In this document: in pieces, positions 8,103 through 14,992 of the stretch
Position numbering within the stretch: position 1 is the first letter of the stretch
How the letters are laid out: each line of letters starts with the position of its first letter
NCBI GenBank assembly: GCA_937124505.1
Contig: CAKZKV010000299.1
Coordinates: 1-17,510 of the forward strand
Length of the DNA: 17,510 nt
Direction of reading: 5' to 3'
From: an uncultured Alphaproteobacteria bacterium
Lineage (GTDB): Bacteria > Pseudomonadota > Alphaproteobacteria > Micavibrionales > Micavibrionaceae
Made by a program: the position numbers and the translations under genes
The notes under the pieces: model-generated
Database searches by the model: none
What the model was told of the DNA's origin: nothing
What the model saw: the letters and a program-made list of their open reading frames with translations, nothing else

Positions 8103-10289
8103 TTATTTTCCTTCCCCCTCAAACAGCTCCAGTCCAGAAGCTTCAAAGGTGGCCAGATTTTTCAAACCGATACGGACAGACAATTTTGTTTGGGCATCCC
8201 CGGAATTTTCGTTCGTGAGGTCCCTCTCAACAAATGTGCCAATACTGAAACATTCTCCGACATATTCAATCCCGGCATCCGCTTGCCGCAAGCCCGGATC
8301 TTCACCAAGGTCATAGGTCGAGCCGCCACTGAGATACCAGTTGTCCGTGACTTTCAAACGTCCGTTCAATATGGCCTGTTCCCGGGATTCCGTCAAACTG
8401 GTACCAGGAATGGCTTTGGAAAAGAAATATAAGCCATTGATCATGAAACTTTCACTGTCATATTGAAAATCAACTTCATGAGATTTTGACGCCAGATTGT
8501 TACGATCCAGACGCGTCCGATAATCAAGGTCAAACATATCTCCGTATTGAACAACCATTTCGGCCACATAATCGGAACTCCGCTCCCGCAGGCCCGATCC
8601 CGCCGGAAAGAAATTATTTTTATCATCAAAATTGTAACTCTGCCCGGCAAACCCGCCAATTTCAAGATTATCCCCGCTATAGTAGGTAGAACGCAAGCCA
8701 TATGTTACACGCGACCTGTCTTCCACACGGTCATACCCGGAAAACCGGTCATAATTGAACAAATTGTTCACACTGACCTGAATATCCTGACTGTCTTCGT
8801 TTGTTACCTTGTCCTGATTAGCTACATTTGTAATTCCGGTCACAGAGACCAGCGGCTCTAGAACAATGCTGGAACCAGGCTTTGCTAATGATTTGATGAG
8901 TGGGTAAGCCGTCTCAAGATTGGCGAACACATAGCCGCGTGTTTCTTCCTGGTCTCCTGCCACTCCATCTGTCAAATAATACACATCACCATGCGCACCA
9001 AGATCAAGTGTGCTGACCAGACCGTTTGCAAATTTTCTGTGTCCCTGCCAGCCGAGACGCGTGGAAATTCGGTTGGTGTCCGGGTCGTTTCCGTCCCTGC
9101 GGAGGTTCAGCGCCTGCATGTCCAGAGACCATCGCCCGCCAATCAGTTCTCCCGGTTTTCCAAGCAGGGACAAATTAACTTCCGGCAAAATATTCGGGCT
9201 GTCTGTCTGCTGGTCAAGAAGTCGGACATCCTGAAAGCTAAGCAAGCGGGCATCAAAATAATCGCGTCCTGAAAAACGCTCCAGAAAGACTTCGTTTTCT
9301 AAAATATCTTCATCAGAAATATCATATTGCCGCAAATACTGGTCATCAGACGTCAGGTTCACATTGAAACCGCCGCGCCATTTTTCAGTGATGTCCCACA
9401 GGCCATGTGCCTCCAGATTGCCACGCAGTTCATCGCTTAACTGCGTGTTGACCCCGCCCACTTCAATCACCCGGTTTGAATAGGTAAAAGAACCATTCAT
9501 CTCCAGTTGAGCCTCATCAAAACGCTGGCGGTATTCCGTACTGACAACAGGATATTCCTGCGCATAGCCAGTTAGCCCCACTGTCAGGTCTTTGTCCGTG
9601 TCAATTGCATAATAATAAGATGCTCCGGCATATGCTCCCAATTCACTGTCATAACCAAGCAAGGGATTAATTAGCCCGCTTTTCTGGTTTTCCGTCCCGT
9701 CCGGATGAGAAAAATAAGGAGTCCAGAGCACTGGTGTCCCGTTAATTTCAAATGTGGCGTTATCGTAAGAAACCCTTTTTTCATCACGATCATGCGTCAC
9801 TTTTTCAGCGCGCAATTGCCATGTTGGTGGCCTGTCTGGATCAATCTGACAGGGTGCGCAGGTTGTATAGGTCGCATTGGTGAGAATGAGTTCATCACCC
9901 TCTTGCTGCGTTCTCTCAGCATATGCGGCACTAAACCGTCCCCTGTCACCCAAAACGCCTTTCAGATGGGAAATATAGCCCTGCCGCATCTTGTCCCGTA
10001 ACTGGACTTTCTCCGCGAAATATTGCGAGCCGTCCGTTTCCGTGAGCGTGACATTGCCAACCGCCGTCACCCGGTCTTCTTTTATTTTGTAGAGAATACT
10101 GTCCGCCGTGACGATGCGCCCTTCCTGCTCTAGCCGCACATTGCCTATGGCCGTCACCACCTCGGCCTGATCATCGTAAAGAAGCTGGTCGGCATCAAAA
10201 TTCACGGGCTTTGGATCTGCCGCATACACAGGTGCGCATGTAAAACACAACGCCAATGCCGTACAAATCCGCAGATATGTGATCCTCAT
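8103..10289 (-). CDS. lptD: LPS-assembly outer-membrane protein LptD (OstA/Imp)
   Basis: LptD is the outer-membrane translocon that, with LptE, inserts lipopolysaccharide into the outer leaflet. The 728-residue product has a signal peptide (cleavage likely after VYA, residue 23). An OstA/LptA-like beta-jellyroll follows at about 28-145 (FDADQLLYDDQAEVVTAIGN, RIVTADSILYK, TAVGNVTL), then a C-terminal beta-barrel rich in alternating aromatic strands. Family landmarks include TYTTCAPC, PTWQLRAEKVTHDRDEKRV and PVLWTPYFSHPD. Three cysteines remain in the mature chain: Cys144, Cys147 and Cys680. By alignment with the E. coli protein, Cys144 and Cys680 correspond to Cys173 and Cys725, one of the two activating disulfides; the Cys31/Cys724 pair is absent. 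The gene is divergent from the aminotransferase gene, and no surA or pdxA lies next to it as in many proteobacteria. Confidence 0.95.
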   Translation of the reverse strand: MRITYLRICTALALCFTCAPVYAADPKPVNFDADQLLYDDQAEVVTAIGNVRLEQEGRIVTADSILYKIKEDRVTAVGNVTLTETDGSQYFAEKVQLRDKMRQGYISHLKGVLGDRGRFSAAYAERTQQEGDELILTNATYTTCAPCQIDPDRPPTWQLRAEKVTHDRDEKRVSYDNATFEINGTPVLWTPYFSHPDGTENQKSGLINPLLGYDSELGAYAGASYYYAIDTDKDLTVGLTGYAQEYPVVSTEYRQRFDEAQLEMNGSFTYSNRVIEVGGVNTQLSDELRGNLEAHGLWDITEKWRGGFNVNLTSDDQYLRQYDISDEDILENEVFLERFSGRDYFDARLLSFQDVRLLDQQTDSPNILPEVNLSLLGKPGELIGGRWSLDMQALNLRRDGNDPDTNRISTRLGWQGHRKFANGLVSTLDLGAHGDVYYLTDGVAGDQEETRGYVFANLETAYPLIKSLAKPGSSIVLEPLVSVTGITNVANQDKVTNEDSQDIQVSVNNLFNYDRFSGYDRVEDRSRVTYGLRSTYYSGDNLEIGGFAGQSYNFDDKNNFFPAGSGLRERSSDYVAEMVVQYGDMFDLDYRTRLDRNNLASKSHEVDFQYDSESFMINGLYFFSKAIPGTSLTESREQAILNGRLKVTDNWYLSGGSTYDLGEDPGLRQADAGIEYVGECFSIGTFVERDLTNENSGDAQTKLSVRIGLKNLATFEASGLELFEGEGK

Positions 10290-10295
10290 TTTTTT

Positions 10296-10316
10296 CTTAT
10301 AACCGATTTCATAAGA

Positions 10317-10323
<7 letters not shown>
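10296..10323 (-). promoter_or_regulatory. Putative sigma-70 promoter of lptD, overlapping the aspC promoter
   Basis: On the minus strand TTGTCC (10323-10318) is followed after 16 nt by TATAAG (10301-10296). Six A residues then separate the -10 box from the lptD ATG at 10289, so initiation 7 nt downstream would fall on the start codon and give a leaderless mRNA. No good Shine-Dalgarno precedes this ATG. The -35 hexamer overlaps the one facing the aminotransferase gene. Confidence 0.5.
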
Positions 10324-11604
<1,281 letters not shown>

Positions 11605-11626
11605 TATTGAAGATGTAAGTACCTTG

Positions 11627-12877
11627 TTATTTAAATCCCAACAATCTCGCAAAGAACCCTTTTTTCTTAAGGGGTTCTTTTGCTTCATAGCGAGATTTAT
11701 GCTTGCCCCGCTCTTTTTTGTCTTCCACATTGGCCTTAAGAAGTTCACAGACCTTTTCAAAACTCTCTCTGTTTTCCTCTATAATAGAATGTGAAAATTC
11801 CCTGAGACGCCTCAGATTCTCCGGGCTGGCATCATCAATCTGGTCGCTGGGAAACTCTTCCGTGCGGTCTTTGGCAATAATACTTTTGTTAAAGATATAG
11901 AGATGATCCCCGATTTCTTCCTGAAACGCTTCAATCAGAGCTGTTTCAGACGCATGAAAAAAGATGTTAATTAATGGCAGGTCATTGGCCGGGTCAACAA
12001 CCCCTAAAGCGCCCATCTGGTTCCATTCATCTCTGGAAACGGAACGGTTTGTGTAGCCCGTTCCCAGAACGATCATAATAACTCTCGCATCAGGCGGAAT
12101 ATGGTTTTTAATGGCCCCATGAAAGCTGATGCAAGGATTATCAAAGATAGACCCGTCAATTCCTGAGTAATATTTCGTTTCCTTTTGATCCGCATAACGA
12201 ACCGGGAAATGATGACAGGGAAAAAATGAAGGAGCGGCACAGCTTGCTATCACCGCATCCGCCAATGCAACTTCCATATAAGTCTGTTTTCCAAAACCTG
12301 TTAGCATGTGTTTTAGCCAGACCGCATGCCCACCGCTTCCTGTAAAATTATTCTTCGTACGGACTGGCGTGTTTCCCGTTTCGTTATATTCTTCCACCAC
12401 GGAAATATGATCGCCATCTATGTTGTAAACCGGGATCACAAGGCTGGACAACGCCGTCCCGATTTGCGCACGCCCGTATAGCATCCGCAAGGCACGCTTC
12501 AAATGTTTAACTTCATAGTGGCCATGCTTGAATAGCCACTTCAACTGATTCAGGCGCATCGTACGGTTATTAAAGTCATGCAATAGCCCTCGAAAAGCGC
12601 GAAACCGATCCTGCGGAAATATCCTGATCCCTTCCCGCTCATAAAAACGAACCATTTGTTTGGCTTTATATTTGGGTTTGCCCGGCTTATCGGGGTCAGG
12701 AAGCGTTAAGGCGGCATTCAAAATTGACCCTGTTGAAGGACCACAAAATACGTCAACCATATCAGATAGGGGATGCCCCGTTTCCTCCTCAATTTTTGCC
12801 ATGATATGCGCAGGAATAAGCCCTCTCATGCCACCACCATTGGTAAATAAAACGATATATGTTTCAGACTTTTTCAC
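11627..12877 (-). CDS. Patatin-like phospholipase (lipid acyl hydrolase)
   Basis: Patatin enzymes hydrolyse acyl chains from phospholipids with a Ser-Asp dyad. Numbered from an upstream GTG at 12913, the sequence shows the oxyanion-hole loop NGGGMRG (25-31), the nucleophile elbow GPSTG (58-62, Ser60), the ASCAAPSFFPCHHF block (223-236) and the catalytic-Asp motif IDGSIFDNP (252-260, Asp253, with DGS replacing the common DGG/DGA). There is no signal peptide, so it is probably cytosolic. The C-terminus is Lys-rich and amphipathic (KKKGFFARLLGFK), suggesting peripheral membrane contact. I chose the GTG at 12877 as start because a promoter-like TATAAT lies between it and the upstream GTG; this yields about 416 residues beginning KKSETYIVLF. 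It resembles standalone bacterial patatins. No cyclic-nucleotide synthase gene is adjacent, so a CBASS effector role is not supported. Confidence 0.88.
   Translation of the reverse strand: MKKSETYIVLFTNGGGMRGLIPAHIMAKIEEETGHPLSDMVDVFCGPSTGSILNAALTLPDPDKPGKPKYKAKQMVRFYEREGIRIFPQDRFRAFRGLLHDFNNRTMRLNQLKWLFKHGHYEVKHLKRALRMLYGRAQIGTALSSLVIPVYNIDGDHISVVEEYNETGNTPVRTKNNFTGSGGHAVWLKHMLTGFGKQTYMEVALADAVIASCAAPSFFPCHHFPVRYADQKETKYYSGIDGSIFDNPCISFHGAIKNHIPPDARVIMIVLGTGYTNRSVSRDEWNQMGALGVVDPANDLPLINIFFHASETALIEAFQEEIGDHLYIFNKSIIAKDRTEEFPSDQIDDASPENLRRLREFSHSIIEENRESFEKVCELLKANVEDKKERGKHKSRYEAKEPLKKKGFFARLLGFK
11643..11697 (+). terminator. Two-part inverted repeat at the aspC/patatin junction, possible terminator
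   Basis: AAAGAACCC (11651-11659) pairs with GGGTTCTTT (11672-11680) around a 12-nt loop, giving a 9-bp stem 47 nt after the aminotransferase stop. The stem is extended by an outer pair, AATCTCGC (11643-11650) with GCGAGATT (11690-11697), across a one-sided internal loop. The T-tract after the inner stem is short (T then GCTTC), so termination strength is uncertain. All of it lies inside the 3' end of the patatin-like gene. Confidence 0.4.
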
Positions 12878-12883
12878 TAAACT

Positions 12884-12913
12884 ATTATAACATAAGAAAA
12901 AAATCCGGGTCAC
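12884..12913 (-). promoter_or_regulatory. Putative extended -10 promoter of the patatin-like gene
   Basis: On the minus strand GTGACC (12913-12908) is followed after 18 nt by TATAAT (12889-12884). TG plus one base precedes the hexamer (TGTTATAAT), an extended -10 element. Six nt separate TATAAT from the GTG at 12877, so initiation would fall on or next to the start codon. No Shine-Dalgarno is present, consistent with a leaderless mRNA. Confidence 0.5.
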
Positions 12914-12952
12914 GACATTTCTGCCGTGCCCGGTGAGTTAAACAGGGAGGTT

Positions 12953-12986
12953 TGTACCAGAGGTACATGTCAGCGAGACCGCTGAC
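12953..12986. repeat. Two adjacent perfect inverted repeats in the intergenic region
   Basis: TGTACC-AGA-GGTACA (12953-12967) is followed one base later by GTCAGCG-AGAC-CGCTGAC (12969-12986). Both arms are perfect, 6 and 7 bp, with short 3- and 4-nt loops sharing the core AGA. Neither is followed by a T-tract, so they are unlikely terminators. They lie 40-73 bp upstream of the patatin-like gene's -35 box and downstream of the LysR terminator. The 208-bp region otherwise holds an AT-repeat near 12991 and nothing else I can identify. Confidence 0.6.
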
Positions 12987-13068
12987 GCTGAATATATATA
13001 TACTAAAGTTAGGGATTGCAATATGAATCTACCCCAAAAAAACACATATAATCAGTGGCTTATATAAG

Positions 13069-13096
13069 AAAAACCTGAACTTTAAGCTAAATCAGG
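13069..13096 (-). terminator. Intrinsic terminator of the LysR gene
   Basis: On the minus strand CCTGA-TTTA-GCT-TAAA-GT-TCAGG forms a hairpin (13096-13074) with a 2-nt bulge, followed at once by TTTTT (13073-13069). It lies about 26 nt after the LysR stop codon and should separate that gene from the patatin-like gene. Confidence 0.6.
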
Positions 13097-13121
13097 GGCC
13101 TAAAACACTCTTGCCAGATGT

Positions 13122-14015
13122 CTAATTCTCAACGACATGCAGATGATTCAAGAGAAATTCCCTGAAGATGGATATTCTTTTGGAATGCCGGCGTTCCTCC
13201 GGATAAACAAAATAAATATCCACAGGATCTCTCGTTTCTTCTTCCAGAACGATTTCCAAACGATCTTTATAGTGTCCGACCATATAACGCGGCAGCATGG
13301 CAATCCCCGCCCCTCGGCGCACAGCTCGAAAGATAGCGTAAAGGGAATTAATCATAATAATATTATAATCCGTATCAGGATTAACGTTTGCCATATCAAA
13401 CAACCAGTTTGTTCTGGCAAACGGCTGCGGAACATTTGGAGGATACCCAATCAACGTATGGTTTTTCAGATCAGACGTTGTCTTGGGATAACCATATTTA
13501 TCAAGATAGTCCTTGGACGCGTACAACTGAAACTGCAAGGTTGCCAAATGGCGTTGAATCAAGTCTTGTTGATCGGGTTTATACAAACGAATGGCAACAT
13601 CGGCTTCCCGCATCCCCAGATTGTAAATACGGTCATCCATTAAAATCGTGACCTGCAAATCTGGATGATTCTGCCTGATAGATGCCAGACGCGGCACCAA
13701 CCAGGTTGAGCCGACAAATTCCGAAACAGTAATACGCAGAGGGCCGTCTTGCCGTTGTCTTGAGTCCTGAATCTGGCCTTCCACATTTGAAAGCTTTTCA
13801 AACACATCATGCGCTGTTTTATAAAGCAGCTCCCCCTGCTCCGTTAAAACAAGCCCTCTGGCATGTCTGTGAAACAATAGAACACCCAGACTGTCCTCAA
13901 GACCACTAATCTGTCGGGAAATCGCCGACTGGCTAAGATTTAGTATTTCACCGGCATGCGTAAAACTGTGTGCATCCGCCACAATACAAAATGTACGAAG
14001 TTTGTCCCAATCCAT
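13122..14015 (-). CDS. LysR-family transcriptional regulator, LsrB-like
   Basis: A roughly 297-residue one-component regulator. The N-terminal winged helix-turn-helix (about residues 1-65 from MDWDKLR) contains FTHAGEILNLSQSAISRQISGLE and LFHRHARGLVLTEQG. These closely resemble the LsrB proteins of rhizobia (VtlR in Brucella), which control oxidative-stress and envelope genes. A LysR substrate-binding domain follows (RITVSEFVGSTWLVPRLASI, LGMREADVAIRLYKPDQQDLIQRHL, FRAVRRGAGIAMLPRYM). The ATG at 14015 is chosen because family members start M.DWDKLR; in-frame ATGs at 14021 and 14024 are alternatives and none has a clear Shine-Dalgarno. The protein has only one Cys, in the DNA-binding helix (TFCIVAD), and none in the sensor domain. 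LsrB genes are usually next to trxB; here trxB lies about 3 kb upstream on the same strand. LysR identity is certain, LsrB subtype likely. Confidence 0.92.
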   Translation of the reverse strand: MDWDKLRTFCIVADAHSFTHAGEILNLSQSAISRQISGLEDSLGVLLFHRHARGLVLTEQGELLYKTAHDVFEKLSNVEGQIQDSRQRQDGPLRITVSEFVGSTWLVPRLASIRQNHPDLQVTILMDDRIYNLGMREADVAIRLYKPDQQDLIQRHLATLQFQLYASKDYLDKYGYPKTTSDLKNHTLIGYPPNVPQPFARTNWLFDMANVNPDTDYNIIMINSLYAIFRAVRRGAGIAMLPRYMVGHYKDRLEIVLEEETRDPVDIYFVYPEERRHSKRISIFREFLLNHLHVVEN

Positions 14016-14121
14016 TGACATCATTTATTTGTATCTGAAAAAAATATGTCAGGAAAGAACTATATGATTTTTGCAGGCCTGTTATAAAGATATAAAATAT
14101 CGTTCTTTTGAAGACATTTAA

Positions 14122-14415
14122 TTAATTCTGCAAAATCAAAGCCTCTGTTTGCTCCGGCAATTCCGGGATAATAACATAATTATAATTGCACTGAAAATTA
14201 TTAGCTTGTAAAAGTTCGAGCAATTCCCGGACATCTTGTTCAGAAAAAAAGGTATCATCCGGTCCAAACCAAGAATAAGACTGGTCAGTGGCCACATTTC
14301 TCATCGAAATGCGATACCTCCCCTCATATCCCTCGGATTCAGCATTTTCCAGAATCTCAGATATTCTTGCCGTTCTTTTTTCATGTTCTGCCTCAGAATC
14401 ATCTTCCATATTCAT
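14122..14415 (-). CDS. Hypothetical protein, 97 aa
   Basis: No family recognised. A small acidic protein without signal peptide or membrane segment. The N-terminal third is charged and helical (EHEKRTARISEILENAESEG). A likely strand with aromatic residues follows (YRISMRNVATDQSYSWFGPD), then a helix (SEQDVRELLELLQANNF), and the end is rich in Asn, Tyr and Ile (CNYNYVIIPELPEQ). The start is 8 nt after the stop of the 127-residue gene, so the two form an operon; AAGGG 11 nt upstream is a loosely spaced ribosome-binding site, and a second ATG lies at 14409. A 106-nt gap precedes the LysR start and carries an imperfect inverted repeat (AAAGAAC at 14054, GTTCTTT at 14102) flanking CAGGCCTG at 14074. 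Confidence 0.7.
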   Translation of the reverse strand: MNMEDDSEAEHEKRTARISEILENAESEGYEGRYRISMRNVATDQSYSWFGPDDTFFSEQDVRELLELLQANNFQCNYNYVIIPELPEQTEALILQN

Positions 14416-14423
14416 ATGTCTGC

Positions 14424-14807
14424 TTACCCTTGTGCTGGCTGCGGAACTGGTTGTAACGGTTCAAGCTGCGGCACTGGTTGTGATGCTTCAGGCTGCGGCA
14501 CTGGTTGTAACGGTTCAGGCTGCGTTGCTGCTTTAGCTGCTCGCTCTTCGGCCCGCATCCTTTGCTCTTCTATACGCTGACGGGCTTCTTCTATCCCTGT
14601 TCTCCCGTTTTCTGTAGGAGGGGGAGCTGCTGCTTGTAAAAACTGAATGCCAGGCTCGCCAAGATCAGCGCCTAAAGTATTATGAGCATAAATCTCAATA
14701 CCTGGATTTTCGTCGACGATGTCTTGAACACCCTGATCAGTATCAACCCACCCTAAACTTTGCGGCGCACCCTTTTTATCAAATGTATAAACATGAATAC
14801 AGGCCAT
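14424..14807 (-). CDS. Hypothetical protein, 127 aa, with C-terminal Pro/Gln repeats
   Basis: No family recognised. Residues 1-58 could form a small mixed domain (MACIHVYTFDKKGAPQSLGW, then IVDENPGIEIYAHNTLG). A helix rich in Arg/Glu follows (EEARQRIEEQRMRAEERAAKA), and then a Pro/Gln-rich tail built from 9-residue repeats (QPEPLQPVP, QPEASQPVP, QLEPLQPVP) encoded by 27-bp tandem DNA repeats. AAGGA 7 nt before the ATG is a good ribosome-binding site. There is no signal peptide. It is probably the first gene of a two-gene unit with the 97-residue gene, driven by a promoter at 14889-14917. The tail may be an extended linker or protein-binding segment; function unknown. Confidence 0.72.
   Translation of the reverse strand: MACIHVYTFDKKGAPQSLGWVDTDQGVQDIVDENPGIEIYAHNTLGADLGEPGIQFLQAAAPPPTENGRTGIEEARQRIEEQRMRAEERAAKAATQPEPLQPVPQPEASQPVPQLEPLQPVPQPAQG
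14438..14518. repeat. 27-bp tandem repeat, three copies, inside the 127-aa gene
   Basis: Copies at 14438-14464, 14465-14491 and 14492-14518, each beginning GCTGCGG on the plus strand and differing at a few bases; a fourth partial copy starts at 14519 (GCTGCG). The unit is a multiple of three and codes for 9 residues, so copy-number change would keep the frame. Confidence 0.85.
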
Positions 14808-14879
14808 TGCTTTTCCTTTCTTTAGTGATACCGAACAGAAAAATGGACAGAAGTTTTATTAAAAACAACCGCTTAATTC

Positions 14880-14917
14880 TATCTATGTTAGATATTCCAA
14901 AAACCTCAGCCTGTCAA
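14880..14917 (-). promoter_or_regulatory. Putative promoter of the 127/97-aa operon with palindrome over the -10 box
   Basis: On the minus strand a perfect TTGACA (14917-14912) is followed after 17 nt by TATCTA (14894-14889), a 3/6 match. That -10 hexamer is the first half of a perfect palindrome, TATCTA-ACA-TAGATA (14894-14880), suggesting that a dimeric regulator binds over the -10 region. The 185-bp gap it sits in otherwise shows only a weak hairpin near 14960-14985. Confidence 0.4.
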
Positions 14918-14992
14918 GAGAAACACCCATTAGAATATCCCCTGCAATGACTGACAAAACAGGCAATAACTTTTCTGAATCCTGTAGTTTTT

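Noticed and set aside
11627..12877. Patatin as a CBASS (CapV-type) antiviral effector
   Set aside because: No cyclic-oligonucleotide synthase or accessory gene is adjacent; neighbours are housekeeping and a LysR regulator.
14438..14530. Possible CRISPR-like array
   Set aside because: The 27-bp units abut directly with no spacers, lie in a coding frame, and no cas genes are nearby.
14236..14580. Plus-strand frame with Cys/Gly-rich repeats resembling a metal-binding or keratin-like protein
   Set aside because: The repeats are the reverse reading of the Pro/Gln repeats in the 127-aa gene, which has a good ribosome-binding site. The plus frame crosses two minus-strand genes and lacks its own.
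14122..14807. 97-aa and 127-aa genes as a toxin-antitoxin pair
   Set aside because: Size and coupling fit, but neither protein shows a known toxin fold, RNase motif or DNA-binding antitoxin domain, so the call is unsupported.
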